Notes: generated by a model from the sequence alone, not told the origin. Shown: positions 52,697 through 61,004, counted from the first letter of the stretch. The stretch is 64,000 nt of DNA from Ramlibacter sp. WS9 (GCF_003797765.1 NZ_RKMB01000030.1:1-64000), one strand, 5' to 3'. Numbers and translations: made by a program.

Positions 52697-53497
52697 ATGG
52701 TTGATTCCGTGCGCGTCGAGAAGATGGGGCAAGTCAGCGTTGTGACGCTGGACCGCGCCGATGTGCGCAACGCCGTCGATGCGGCGACGGCCAGCGCGCT
52801 GTACGGGGCATTCGTCGCGTTCGACACCGACGAGGAGGCTCGGGTTGCGGTCTTTCACGGTGCCAACGGCCATTTCTGCGCCGGCTGGGACTTGCAGCGC
52901 GGTGCCGAACTGGCGAAGCAGGGCGCCGGCACCGATGTGCTGGCAGAGCTGGACTTCGAACCGGGCGAGGTTCAACCGATGGGCCCCATGGGTCCGTCGC
53001 GCCTGCTGCTGTCGAAGCCCGTGATCGCCGCAGTCAGCGGCGCCGCCGTGGCCGGCGGCATGGAACTGGCGCTGTGGTGCGACATGCGGGTGATGGAAGA
53101 AGACGCCTACTTCGGCGTCTACTGCCGGCGCTTCGGCGTGCCGCTGATCGATGGCGGCACCGTGCGGCTCCCGCGCCTGGTGGGCATGGGCCACGCGATG
53201 GACCTGATCCTCACCGGGCGCAAGGTCGACGCGGCCGAGGCATTGCAGATGGGGCTGGCCAACCGCGTGGTGCCGAAAGGCGGCGCGCGCGACGCGGCGA
53301 TCGAGCTGGCACAGCAGCTGGCGAAGTTTCCGCAGAAGACGATGCTGGCGGACCGGATGAATGCCTACGAGCAGTGGGGCAAACCCTTGCCCGAAGCACT
53401 GCACGGCGAGTGGGAGCGCAGCAAGCACTGCATCGCCGACGGGCTGGAAGGTGCTGCACGATTCGCCGGTGGCGAAGGCCGGCACGGGAAGTTTTAG
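52697..53497 (+). CDS. Enoyl-CoA hydratase/isomerase family protein (crotonase)
   Basis: A 266-residue crotonase with the two oxyanion-hole regions GHFCAGWDLQRG and SGAAVAGGMELAL. The segment FGVYCRRFGVPLIDGG follows. It hydrates or isomerises an enoyl-CoA. It sits 19 bp after the binding-protein gene. It could complement the branched acyl-CoA operon, which lacks its own hydratase, but is 12 kb away (inference). Its stop overlaps that of the convergent thioesterase. Confidence 0.87.
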   Translation: MVDSVRVEKMGQVSVVTLDRADVRNAVDAATASALYGAFVAFDTDEEARVAVFHGANGHFCAGWDLQRGAELAKQGAGTDVLAELDFEPGEVQPMGPMGPSRLLLSKPVIAAVSGAAVAGGMELALWCDMRVMEEDAYFGVYCRRFGVPLIDGGTVRLPRLVGMGHAMDLILTGRKVDAAEALQMGLANRVVPKGGARDAAIELAQQLAKFPQKTMLADRMNAYEQWGKPLPEALHGEWERSKHCIADGLEGAARFAGGEGRHGKF

Positions 53498-53901
53498 CGC
53501 TTTGGAATCGGCCGCGGTTTCCCACCCTCGTCGATGGCCACATAGGTCAGCGACGCGTCCGTCACCTTCACATACTGCCCCTGGGCGCGGAAGCGTTCTG
53601 CATACACCTCGACCTGCACCGTGATCGACGTGTTGCCGACGCGCGTGACGTGGGCGAAGAAGCTCAGGATGTCGCCCACACGCACAGGCTGCTTGAAGAT
53701 GAACTGGTTGACGGCCACTGTGGCCATGCGGCCGTCCACATAGCGCGCGGGCACGACGGAGCCGGCCAGGTCGACCTGGGCCATCACCCAGCCGCCGAAA
53801 ATGTCGCCGTTGGCATTGCAGTCGGCCGGCATGGGAATGACCTTGAGCACCAGCTCCTTGTCGGTGGGTAATGGGGCCGGCAGGCTTGAGTTCGCGGACA
53901 T
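53494..53901 (-). CDS. Acyl-CoA thioesterase, YciA-like
   Basis: A 135-residue hotdog protein starting at ATG 53901. The catalytic region is NANGDIFGGWVMAQVDLAG with Asn/Asp and the Gly-rich turn, followed by the strand MATVAVNQFIFKQPV. It hydrolyses acyl-CoAs in the cytoplasm. The start diverges from the ABC exporter gene, which begins 40 bp away. Confidence 0.9.
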   Translation of the reverse strand: MSANSSLPAPLPTDKELVLKVIPMPADCNANGDIFGGWVMAQVDLAGSVVPARYVDGRMATVAVNQFIFKQPVRVGDILSFFAHVTRVGNTSITVQVEVYAERFRAQGQYVKVTDASLTYVAIDEGGKPRPIPKR

Positions 53902-53941
53902 GGGCACAATCTCCAGTAGTACCAACCCTCGATTGTCCCCC

Positions 53942-55831
53942 ATGCGCCGTGCCGGCGAACTCGCCCGTTCCCCTTCGACCCCCTTGCCCGCGGGCGCCGC
54001 CGCCGCGCCGGGCCGCGCGCACACCGACTGGGCGACGCTCAAACGCCTGTTCCCTTACCTGTGGCAGTACAAGGTACGCGTGATCGCGGCGCTGCTGCTG
54101 ATGGTGGGCGCCAAGGTGGCGAACGTGGGCGTGCCCGTGCTGCTGAAGAACCTGGTGGACGCCATGACGCCGACGGGTGGTCGCCTGTCGGCTCCGAACT
54201 TTCAGCCCGGCGATCCGCAAGCGGTGCTGATTGTGCCGGTGGCGCTGCTGCTGGCGTACGGCCTGTTGCGCCTGTCGACCACGCTTTTCACCGAGCTGCG
54301 CGAACTGGTGTTTTCCAAAGCGACGCAAGGGGCGGCGCGCAGCATCGCGCTGGAGACTTTTCAGCACCTGCACGCGCTGAGCCTGCGCTTCCATCTGGAG
54401 CGGCAGACCGGCGGCATGACGCGAGACATCGAGCGGGGCGTGCGCGGCATCGAATCGCTGATCTCGTATTCTCTCTACAGCATCGTGCCCACGCTGATCG
54501 AAGTGGCGCTGGTGCTGACGATCCTGGCTGTGAAGTTCGACGCCTGGTTCGCGTGGATCACCATCGCGGCGCTGGTGGTGTACATCACCTTCACCGTCAC
54601 GGTGACGGAGTGGCGAACCCAGTTCCGCAAGGAAGCCAACGAGTTCGACTCGGCGGCCCACACCAAGGCAGTGGACTCGCTGCTGAACTACGAGACGGTG
54701 AAGTATTTCAACAACGAAGGCTTCGAATCCAGCCGGTACGACAAGAGCCTGGGCCAGCTGCGCAAGGCACGCCTGAAGAGCCAGACGACCTTGTCGATGC
54801 TGAATGCGGGCCAGCAGATGATCATCGCTGTCGGCCTGGTGGCGATGCTCTGGCGGGCGACGCAGGGCGTGGTCGATGGCCGCATGACGCTGGGCGACCT
54901 GGTGATGGTCAACGCCTTCATGATCCAGCTGTACATCCCGCTGAATTTTCTGGGCGTGCTGTACCGCGAGATCAAGCAAAGCCTGACGGACCTGGACAAG
55001 ATGTTCGTGCTGATGGAGAAAGAGCGCGAAGTGGCGGACGAGCCCGGGGCGCAGCCTCTGGCCTGCCAGACCGACGCCACCGTCCGCTTCAACGACGTCA
55101 GCTTCGCCTACGAGCCCGCGCGCCCCATCCTCCATCACGTGAGCTTCGAAATCCCCGCCGGCAAAACGGTGGCGGTCGTCGGCCCTTCCGGTTCCGGCAA
55201 ATCAACTTTGGCGCGGTTGCTTTACCGCTTCTACGACGTGCAGCAGGGCGCGATCACCATCGCGGGGCAGGACATCAAGCAGGTGACGCAGGCCAGCGTG
55301 CGCCAGGCCATCGGCATCGTGCCGCAGGACACGGTGCTGTTCAACGACACGGTGGAATACAACATCGCGTATGGGCGCCCTGGCGCGAGCCGGGACGAAG
55401 TGGAAGAGGCAGCGCGAGCGGCGCGCATCCACAACTTCATCGAGTCAACGCCCAAGGGTTACGCCACGATGGTGGGCGAGCGGGGCCTCAAGCTATCGGG
55501 CGGGGAGAAGCAGCGCGTGGCGATTGCCCGAACGCTGCTGAAGAACCCGCCCATCATGATCTTCGACGAGGCCACGTCGGCGCTGGACAGCGCCAACGAG
55601 CGCGCCATCCAGGCCGAGCTGAAAGGTGTGGCGCAGAACAAGACCACGCTGGTCATCGCGCACCGGCTGTCGACAGTGGTCGATGCGCACGAGATCCTGG
55701 TGCTGGAGGCCGGCCGCATCATCGAACGCGGGACGCACCAGGAACTGCTGGCGAAAGCAGGGCGCTACGCGGAGATGTGGGCGCTGCAGCAGCAGAGCAA
55801 CGAGCGCACGGAGGAACTGGTCGCCAAGTAG
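53942..55831 (+). CDS. Atm1-type ABC exporter (ATPase plus permease half-transporter)
   Basis: A 629-residue half-transporter with six membrane helices in the N-terminal half, including TELRELVFSKATQGAARSIA, and an ATPase at about 375-615. Walker A is GPSGSGKST, signature LSGGEKQR, Walker B IMIFDEATSALD and H-loop VIAHRLSTV. The Atm1/HMT1 subfamily exports glutathione-linked sulfur or metal compounds. The ATG at 53942 was chosen because it is at the expected distance before the first helix. Confidence 0.9.
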   Translation: MRRAGELARSPSTPLPAGAAAAPGRAHTDWATLKRLFPYLWQYKVRVIAALLLMVGAKVANVGVPVLLKNLVDAMTPTGGRLSAPNFQPGDPQAVLIVPVALLLAYGLLRLSTTLFTELRELVFSKATQGAARSIALETFQHLHALSLRFHLERQTGGMTRDIERGVRGIESLISYSLYSIVPTLIEVALVLTILAVKFDAWFAWITIAALVVYITFTVTVTEWRTQFRKEANEFDSAAHTKAVDSLLNYETVKYFNNEGFESSRYDKSLGQLRKARLKSQTTLSMLNAGQQMIIAVGLVAMLWRATQGVVDGRMTLGDLVMVNAFMIQLYIPLNFLGVLYREIKQSLTDLDKMFVLMEKEREVADEPGAQPLACQTDATVRFNDVSFAYEPARPILHHVSFEIPAGKTVAVVGPSGSGKSTLARLLYRFYDVQQGAITIAGQDIKQVTQASVRQAIGIVPQDTVLFNDTVEYNIAYGRPGASRDEVEEAARAARIHNFIESTPKGYATMVGERGLKLSGGEKQRVAIARTLLKNPPIMIFDEATSALDSANERAIQAELKGVAQNKTTLVIAHRLSTVVDAHEILVLEAGRIIERGTHQELLAKAGRYAEMWALQQQSNERTEELVAK

Positions 55832-55848
55832 TCGCACGCAAGCACGGC

Positions 55849-55876
55849 TGTCATTGCGGACTCGATCCGCAATCCA
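55849..55876. repeat. Dispersed palindromic repeat (type B)
   Basis: A copy reading tgtcattgcgga...tccgcaatcca in the 59-bp gap between the ABC exporter and the integron integrase gene. It marks the left border of the integron region. Confidence 0.85.
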
Positions 55877-55890
55877 GGCTGTTCTGTCTC

Positions 55891-56919
55891 CTACGCGTAC
55901 GCCACCTCCGGCTCTTTCGCCACAGGCGGCGGCGCCAACGCATCCAGTGGACTCGCCGTGCCACCCGCCGCCACCTTGAGCACGTGCGTATAAATCATCG
56001 TGGTGCTCACATCGCTGTGGCCCAGCAACTCCTGCACGGTGCGGATGTCCGTACCGGCCTGCAAAAGGTGGGTGGCGAAGGAGTGGCGCAAGGTGTGGGC
56101 AGAGACGTGCTTGACAATGCCTGCAGCTCGGACGGCTTTGCGGATAGCGCGAGGAAGTCGATCCTCATACAAGTGATGCCGGCGCACAACGCCTGTGGCT
56201 GGATCGACGGCGAGAGTTGGCGACGGGAACAGCCAGAACCAGCCCCACGTCTGACCAACCCTGGGATACTTCTTTTCCAGCGCGTGGGGCACATCGACGC
56301 CGCCGCATTGGTCTCGGCGGTCTGCCTCCCACTGCGCGCGCGCCGAGCGCATCTGCGCTCGGAGTGGCTCGACCAGCGAGTGCGGCAGCATCACCACTCT
56401 GTCTTTGTTCCCCTTGGCTTCGCGCACGACGATCACGTGACGGTCGAAGTCAACGTCTTTTACCCGCAGCCGCAAGCCTTCCATCAGCCGCATGCCGGTG
56501 CCGTAGAGAAGCCGCGCAACGACACCGATGGTGCCCTCCATCCCAACAAGCACCGCGGACACCTCGTCGCGCGTGAGCACAGTAGGAATGCGCTTGGTGT
56601 AGTTGGGCCGCTTGATATCGTCCATCCACGGCAATTGAATCACCAGAACTTCGCGATAGAGAAACAGCAGCGCGCTGAGCGCCTGATTGTGCGAGGAGGA
56701 GGAAATCCGTCGTTCAGTGGCAAGCATCGTGAGGAACGCCTCGACCTCCGGCGCGCCCATGTCGCGCGGATGCTTCATTTGTTGCCACCGGATGAAGAAG
56801 CGGATCCAGTAAAGGTAAGCCTTTTCGGTGCTGAGGCTATAGTGCAAGTACCGAGCGCGCTCCCGCACTTGGTCCAGCAAACGGGCGGAGCGAAGCGGCG
56901 GAAGTATGCGGGTATTCAT
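55891..56919 (-). CDS. intI: Integron integrase (tyrosine recombinase)
   Basis: A 342-residue IntI. Catalytic residues are all present: R144 (GTGMRLMEGLRL), H275 and R278 (HTLRHSFATHL), H301 (LLGHSDV) and Y310 (TMIYTHVL), each two less than in IntI1. The integron-specific insert between them is seen at about 211-260 (VPHALEKKYPRVGQTWGWFWLFP), which distinguishes IntI from Xer-like enzymes. It recombines attI and single-stranded attC sites to insert or excise cassettes. ATG 56919 is preferred, since the other in-frame ATG at 56943 falls in the LexA box. It reads away from the array, the usual arrangement. Confidence 0.96.
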   Translation of the reverse strand: MNTRILPPLRSARLLDQVRERARYLHYSLSTEKAYLYWIRFFIRWQQMKHPRDMGAPEVEAFLTMLATERRISSSSHNQALSALLFLYREVLVIQLPWMDDIKRPNYTKRIPTVLTRDEVSAVLVGMEGTIGVVARLLYGTGMRLMEGLRLRVKDVDFDRHVIVVREAKGNKDRVVMLPHSLVEPLRAQMRSARAQWEADRRDQCGGVDVPHALEKKYPRVGQTWGWFWLFPSPTLAVDPATGVVRRHHLYEDRLPRAIRKAVRAAGIVKHVSAHTLRHSFATHLLQAGTDIRTVQELLGHSDVSTTMIYTHVLKVAAGGTASPLDALAPPPVAKEPEVAYA

Positions 56920-56929
56920 GGCTACTTTA

Positions 56930-56949
56930 TACTGTATGGACAAACAGTA
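56930..56949. promoter_or_regulatory. LexA (SOS) box over the intI promoter
   Basis: The sequence TACTGT-N8-ACAGTA is a perfect match to the LexA core CTGT-N8-ACAG with two extra symmetric bases on each side. It lies 11 bp upstream of the intI start codon. Known integron integrase promoters are often SOS-regulated, so DNA damage should derepress this one. Confidence 0.92.
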
Positions 56950-57218
56950 TATGTGCCAACTTTGCAGTGTGCAAGCGGCCTAGGGGAGGACGGGATGACC
57001 AGAATATCGAGCAGCGCCCAGCTTATTCCGCAGCGGTATTCCGCAAGCGCGGAAAGCGGCCGCCTGCCGGGTTTAAGGTCGCCACTTCATCAAGCTGGAA
57101 AATCAAGCGCGAAGCAAAAAGCCGAGCTAGAACAACAGCTTGCGGAAGTTCAGAATCCCAGATTAATCCGCACCTGCGGGATAAGAGATTTCAGGGTGCG
57201 GGAGACATTACGTTATAT
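56950..57218 (+). other. attI region with attI-like core
   Basis: The 263 bp between the intI promoter and the first cassette ends in acGTTATATC at 57212-57218. GTTATAT has the core of an integrase cleavage site (G^TTRRRY-like), in the same position and with the same ATA variant as the attC cores GTTATAG. The crossover should fall between 57212 and 57213. No separate gene is seen here, but an open frame from GTG 56967 runs in phase into cassette 1. A Pc cassette promoter would be expected in this interval or in intI but I cannot point to it. Confidence 0.75.
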
Positions 57219-57233
57219 CGCAGGGGCCTGCGT

Positions 57234-57773
57234 ATGAAGCTCAGCTACAAGTTCTCTCTCGCGGCTCCAGCTAGCGCGAAGCTCGGCCCGGCACCTGTCG
57301 AAGACGAACTGCCATTCCCGATTCCGCCCGAGTATTGGTCTGTCCCACCATTGGGCATGATCGCGTTTCCCGGCTTCGAATGTGTGAGCACGCAGTCTCC
57401 GGTCACGTTCAGGCATCCGGCCGGACATGTCGCGATCGTCACGGTGCGCGGGGTGGATGGAGCGCCGACGGAGGCGCAATGTTCCGAAGTCGTCGAGGCC
57501 TCAGTAGCCCAGGTTCAGGAAATTCTGGCAAAGGTCCAAGCCGAACATGGCTCCAATACCACGACGGAACAGTTCCAACTCGCCGGAGGGATTCGCCTAT
57601 TTGCAGCAAGGGCCAGTCCCCGCAGTTTTGCTGGGTCTCGATTTTTCTTGCTATACGCTGCGGTAGCACCCAAGGGACACTTGGCTCTGGTCACAATTGA
57701 AGGCGCGGGGGAGGCGAGCAGCATGGCTTCGAAGCTCGACCCAATCGTCAAGGCGGTGCACTTTGCGACATAA
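57234..57773 (+). CDS. Cassette 1: hypothetical protein, DUF1795/PsbP-like in pattern
   Basis: A 179-residue protein from ATG 57234, 22 bp after the attI crossover. Its stop codon lies in attC1. The sequence shows a beta-rich pattern (GMIAFPGFECVSTQSPVTFRH, HVAIVTVRGVDG, YAAVAPKGHLALVTIEGAG). No signal peptide is obvious. The family is not recognised with certainty. The frame is open back through attI to 56967, so a longer fusion form is possible. Confidence 0.75.
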   Translation: MKLSYKFSLAAPASAKLGPAPVEDELPFPIPPEYWSVPPLGMIAFPGFECVSTQSPVTFRHPAGHVAIVTVRGVDGAPTEAQCSEVVEASVAQVQEILAKVQAEHGSNTTTEQFQLAGGIRLFAARASPRSFAGSRFFLLYAAVAPKGHLALVTIEGAGEASSMASKLDPIVKAVHFAT

Positions 57774-57854
57774 CATGTCAATCGACACGGACCCACAACA
57801 GCAGGAGGCGGCTTCGCCGCTAGTGTTGGTGGTCCGGTCATCTCTACGTTAAAC
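57768..57854 (+). other. attC1 (87-bp family)
   Basis: Runs from ACATAAC to GTTAAAC. The arms tgtcaatcgac...cggacccacaaca and tgttggtggtccg...gtcatctctac pair imperfectly around a ggcggcttcgccgc hairpin. Contains the stop codon of cassette 1. Confidence 0.93.
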
Positions 57855-57864
57855 CTCAGAGTCG

Positions 57865-58242
57865 ATGACCGAAGCGATCGCCGCCGTACTCGTTCATGTG
57901 CCTGACGTAGAGGCGGGACTCCAGTGGTACCAGCGCGCGTTTCCAAACGCAGCTCGCAAACGCCTTGAAGCGTTCGAGTTCGAGTACCTGCGCGTTGGTG
58001 GCATCAATCTTGAGATTGTCCCCTCCGACGAAAAGGTCGCCTCGGGTGCAGCCGGGTCAGTCGTGTACTGGTATGTTCCGGACTTCGAGGCCGCGTTGGC
58101 GCACTTTGAGAGCGTGGGGGCCAGGCTTTATCGAGGTCCCATGGACATAGAAAAAGGGCAGCGCATGTGTCAGGTTCGAGACCCTTGGGGTAACTGCATC
58201 GGTCTGCGCGGCGCGAGCCGGGGCCGTGGGGCTGAGGCTTAA
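57865..58242 (+). CDS. Cassette 2: VOC/glyoxalase-superfamily protein
   Basis: A 125-residue single-module VOC protein (vicinal oxygen chelate fold): start LVHVPDVEAGLQWYQRAFPN, then EYLRVGGINLEIVP, VVYWYVPDFEAALAHFESVGARL and the C-terminal RDPWGNCIGL with the usual metal-ligand Glu region changed to Asn-Cys. VOC proteins are lyases, dioxygenases or antibiotic-binding proteins, and the last possibility suits an integron cassette, but nothing points to a specific drug. The stop codon is in attC2. Confidence 0.85.
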   Translation: MTEAIAAVLVHVPDVEAGLQWYQRAFPNAARKRLEAFEFEYLRVGGINLEIVPSDEKVASGAAGSVVYWYVPDFEAALAHFESVGARLYRGPMDIEKGQRMCQVRDPWGNCIGLRGASRGRGAEA

Positions 58243-58323
58243 CATGTCAATCGACGCGGACCCACAACAGCAGGAGGCGGCTTCGCCGCAAGTGTTGGTG
58301 GTCCGGTCATCTTCACGTTATAG
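58237..58323 (+). other. attC2 (87-bp family)
   Basis: GCTTAAC to GTTATAG, 87 bp. The variable central loop reads caggaggcggcttcgccgcaagtg. Confidence 0.93.
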
Positions 58324-58735
58324 CGCGGGGTGAAGGTAGTGGTGCGCGACGCTTTCACGCGATTGGCTTCGCACCGCATGCATGGCGTCAAGCGTTGCAT
58401 ATCGCTCGTGGTGGCTCCGCTTTTCTGGGGGTCGCGACCTGGTGCTCGGGTGAGTCGCGGCGCCTGCATCCGAGCAGCGGGCTGCCGACATCTCCGGCAA
58501 GGTTTCTGCGACCGTAGGCCTTCGCGCCACAGCCTCATCAAATCGGAGGAGGCGCAGCGCTCGGGCGAGTTGGGTTGCCAGCATCCGTGAGGCAAACTAT
58601 GGTCATGCGTATCGAGCGGCAAACAATGAGCACCTGCACAAAGGCCGGCCTGCGCCATAACATGTCAATCGACACGGACCCACAACAGCAAGCTGCGGCT
58701 TCGCCGCTCATGTTGGTGGTCCGGTCATTTCTACG
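58318..58735 (+). other. Cassette 3: no convincing ORF, copy of cassettes 6 and 7
   Basis: A 418-bp cassette whose non-attC part (58321-58661) is clearly homologous to cassettes 6 and 7, with shared blocks such as cttttctgggggt, gccgacatctccggc and ggcaaactatggtcatg. Frames on either strand (for example GTG 58330 forward, 86 codons) are not kept over the three copies because of small indels. It may be non-coding, encode an RNA, or be a decayed gene. Confidence 0.8.
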
Positions 58736-58741
58736 TTAAAG
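58655..58741 (+). other. attC3 (87-bp family)
   Basis: CCATAAC to GTTAAAG, 87 bp, same arms as the other family members with variable centre agctgcggcttcgccgctc. Confidence 0.93.
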
Positions 58742-58751
58742 CGCACGAACC

Positions 58752-59228
58752 ATGACGGCGAATCGGGCTACGTTGTGCTGGTCACTTGCTCAGATCGTGG
58801 CCGTAGTGGTCGCCTTTTTGCTCTTCTTTGTCTGGGCACCCTGGCTCAGTGCGAGATCGCCAGAAGAGGCTGCAGCTCTCTACGGAAAAGCTATGCCGGA
58901 GAACTGCGGGGCCATCACCGTAAATCACGGGCAGTTTGTTTGTCTACCTTGGGGTACGGTCTCTTCAAATCCATGGGGCTTCGCCGGGTGCACCGCGCTG
59001 CTGGCAGCCACGCTAGCCTTTCTCGTGCTGAGCGTGCGCATGTACAAGGGGCTGTTTTCACGCGAGTCAATCGAAGTCACGCGCTTGCAACTCAATAGTA
59101 GAGGTCTCAAAATTGGGCTACCGGAGTTCTCGGCTAAGCACGCCCGGCGGCTCATTGCGTTTCTTCTATTCGTGGCAGTATTCGCTTCAATAATGCTACT
59201 TGCCAACGTTTTTCCCAATGCGCCTTAA
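58752..59228 (+). CDS. Cassette 4: small membrane protein
   Basis: A 158-residue protein with three or four membrane helices (about 10-32, 78-95 and 132-152) and a loop holding CGAITVNHGQFVCLPWG, two Cys that could pair outside the cytoplasm. No family recognised. ATG is 17 bp from the crossover and the stop lies in attC4. Confidence 0.75.
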   Translation: MTANRATLCWSLAQIVAVVVAFLLFFVWAPWLSARSPEEAAALYGKAMPENCGAITVNHGQFVCLPWGTVSSNPWGFAGCTALLAATLAFLVLSVRMYKGLFSRESIEVTRLQLNSRGLKIGLPEFSAKHARRLIAFLLFVAVFASIMLLANVFPNAP

Positions 59229-59312
59229 CTTGTCCGTCAACACGGACGCCCAATGGCGTCCGCTCCCTCCGGTCGCACCTCTCATTGGTCGCCGGTTACG
59301 TCTACGTTAAAC
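59223..59312 (+). other. attC4 (90-bp type)
   Basis: CCTTAAC to GTTAAAC, 90 bp. Arms differ from the main family: ttgtccgtcaacacggacgcc on the left, cgccggttacgtctac on the right. The same type occurs at attC10 and, more diverged, attC9, so these cassettes probably came from a different source integron. Confidence 0.9.
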
Positions 59313-59324
59313 CGCAAGAGAAGC

Positions 59325-59540
59325 ATGCTGAGTTCGTTGCTTTTTATCCTGTACTTGCTAACGGCGTTCGTGGCCGTTGCCGCGTGGACTATCGGTATGT
59401 ATTTGTGGTGGCAGCTGAACTACTCGTCGAAACCTGGCGTGGCTCAGCTCCGGCGCCGCGTGGTGGGCTCTTTCGCTGCAACGGTAGCTTTCGGCGTCGC
59501 TGCGTGGAGCTTGCATCTACTTCAATCTACCGGGGGTTGA
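59325..59540 (+). CDS. Cassette 5: small two-helix membrane protein
   Basis: A 71-residue protein with two membrane helices (LLFILYLLTAFVAVAAWTIG and VVGSFAATVAFGVAAWSLHL). ATG 59325 is 18 bp from the crossover with agagaag upstream. No family recognised. After its stop 72 bp remain before attC5 without a feature. Confidence 0.65.
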   Translation: MLSSLLFILYLLTAFVAVAAWTIGMYLWWQLNYSSKPGVAQLRRRVVGSFAATVAFGVAAWSLHLLQSTGG

Positions 59541-59612
59541 GTTCGTGGAACGCGATTTTCCAAGCGAAAGATCGACGCTCGTACACCGGGCGCACGGGCA
59601 GAACCACGTGCG

Positions 59613-59699
59613 GCTTAACATGTCAATCGACGCGGACCCACAACAGCAGGTGGCGGCTTCGCCGCTCATGTTGGTGGTCCGGTCATCTCTACGTTATAG
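59613..59699 (+). other. attC5 (87-bp family)
   Basis: GCTTAAC to GTTATAG, 87 bp. Confidence 0.93.
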
Positions 59700-60112
59700 G
59701 GCGGGGTGAAGGCAGTGGCACGCGAAGCTGTCACGCGATCGACTTCGCGATCTCACAAGCGGCGTCAATCGTTGCCATTCACTCGGATCGCTGCGCTTTT
59801 CTGGGGGTTCCGCCCTGGTGCTCGGGCGAGTCGCGGCGCCGCCATCCAAGCCATTGGCCTGCCGACATCTCCGGCCGAGTCCCTCCATTCGTTGGCCTTC
59901 GCGCCGCGGCCTCCTCAAACTGGAGGAGGCGCAGTACTCGGGCGAGTTGGCTTGCCAGTGTCGGTGCGGCAAACTATGGGCATGGGTATCGCGAGGCAAA
60001 TTATGAGCACGTGCAAAAAGGCCGTCCTGCCCCATAACATGTCAATCGACGCGGACCCACAACAGCAGACTGCGGCTTCGCCGCTCATGTTGGTGGTCCG
60101 GTCATCTCTACG
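59694..60112 (+). other. Cassette 6: no convincing ORF, copy of cassettes 3 and 7
   Basis: A 419-bp cassette, the same length as cassette 7 and one base longer than cassette 3. It aligns with both over its whole length, with point changes and two compensating 1-bp indels (a cluster near positions 80-150 of the cassette). The longest forward frame (GTG 59706) runs on through attC6 and has no recognisable protein pattern. Confidence 0.8.
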
Positions 60113-60118
60113 TTATAG
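60032..60118 (+). other. attC6 (87-bp family)
   Basis: CCATAAC to GTTATAG, 87 bp. Confidence 0.93.
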
Positions 60119-60531
60119 GGCGGGGTGAGAGCAGTGTTGCGCGAAGCTCTGACGCGTTCGGCTTCGCAATCGCACGCATGGCGTCAATCGTTGTACTTCC
60201 CTCGTGGCGTCTTCGCTTTTCTGGGGGTTTCGCCTTGGCGCTCGGGCGAGTCGCGGCGCCTGAATTCAGGCATTGGCCTGCCGACATCTCCGGCCAGCTT
60301 TCTGCGTTCGGTGGCGTTCGCGCCATGGTCTCATCGCAGCGGAGGAGGCGCAACACTCGGGCGAGTTGGCTTGCCAGCATCCGTGAGGCAAACTATGGTC
60401 ATGCGTATCGCGCGGCAAGCAATGAGCACGTGCACAAAGGCTGGCCTGCCCCATAACATGTCAATCGACGCGGACCCACAACAGCAGGCTGCGGCTTCGC
60501 CGCTCATGTTGGTGGTCCGGTCATTTCTGCG
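60113..60531 (+). other. Cassette 7: no convincing ORF, copy of cassettes 3 and 6
   Basis: A 419-bp cassette directly after cassette 6, its closest visible relative together with cassette 3. Conserved blocks include gcctgccgacatctccggcc and ctcgggcgagttggcttgcc. The forward frame from 60125 shares the opening residues of the cassette 6 frame (MxAVxREAxTRSxS) but diverges in phase in the middle. Confidence 0.8.
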
Positions 60532-60537
60532 TTAAAC
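60451..60537 (+). other. attC7 (87-bp family)
   Basis: CCATAAC to GTTAAAC, 87 bp. The right arm has one change (tttctgcg for tctctacg). Confidence 0.93.
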
Positions 60538-60541
60538 CGCA

Positions 60542-60919
60542 ATGAACGTGAGAGCAGCACGCAAGCCGGGTATCGCGAAGTGGATCGCGGTGCCAGTGGC
60601 GCTTGTCGCCTTCGCGTTGGTGCCGTCGAAGGCGTGCGCCTGCCTCGAGACATATCAAGTTTCGCCGGTGCGCCTCGTACTTTCGGCTCTGTCGCTTTTG
60701 GTATTTGCGGTGGTCGCACTTTCCCCGCCCGGACGGCGTGCAGTCTGGGGTGGCGGTGCTTGCCTCGTGGCGCTTGTGTCAGGCGCCGCAGCTGTCGCGG
60801 TTGGGTCCCATAGCCTGGCGTTCGCAGCCTCAGTGCTTGCAGTTCCGCTTGTGGCCATGGCATTGTTCGCCGCGCGGCAAAGGCTTCGCGCTCGGAGGAG
60901 TGCAAGCGGTGCGGTTTAA
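60542..60919 (+). CDS. Cassette 8: small membrane protein
   Basis: A 125-residue protein starting 11 bp after the crossover, with four hydrophobic segments (VALVAFALVPSKACACL, LVLSALSLLVFAVVAL, ACLVALVSGAAAVAVG, AASVLAVPLVAMALFA) and a basic C-terminal tail. The first segment carries a C-A-C motif. No family recognised. The stop is in attC8. Confidence 0.72.
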   Translation: MNVRAARKPGIAKWIAVPVALVAFALVPSKACACLETYQVSPVRLVLSALSLLVFAVVALSPPGRRAVWGGGACLVALVSGAAAVAVGSHSLAFAASVLAVPLVAMALFAARQRLRARRSASGAV

Positions 60920-61000
60920 CATGTCAATCGACGCGGACCCACAACAGCAGGAGGCGGCTTCGCCGCTTGTGTTGGTGGTCCGGTCATTTCTACGTTAGCC
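60914..61000 (+). other. attC8 (87-bp family)
   Basis: GTTTAAC to GTTAGCC, 87 bp. Confidence 0.93.
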
Positions 61001-61004
61001 CTCA

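Noticed and set aside
54061..57237. Plus-strand ORF of over 1000 codons across the ABC exporter and intI
   Set aside because: Out of frame with the exporter and antisense to intI. It has no recognisable pattern and only reflects high GC.
57777..57852. Peptides of the type MSIDADPQQQ-AASPL-LVVRS found at several places in the array
   Set aside because: They are the attC sites translated in the same frame and recur because the sites are nearly identical. Not independent genes.
58318..60380. Minus-strand ORFs in cassettes 3, 6 and 7 sharing GAAT-PS----PPEKR
   Set aside because: The shared peptide follows from DNA similarity. Start sites and frames are not kept over all three copies, so I do not call them genes, though a coding test would settle it.
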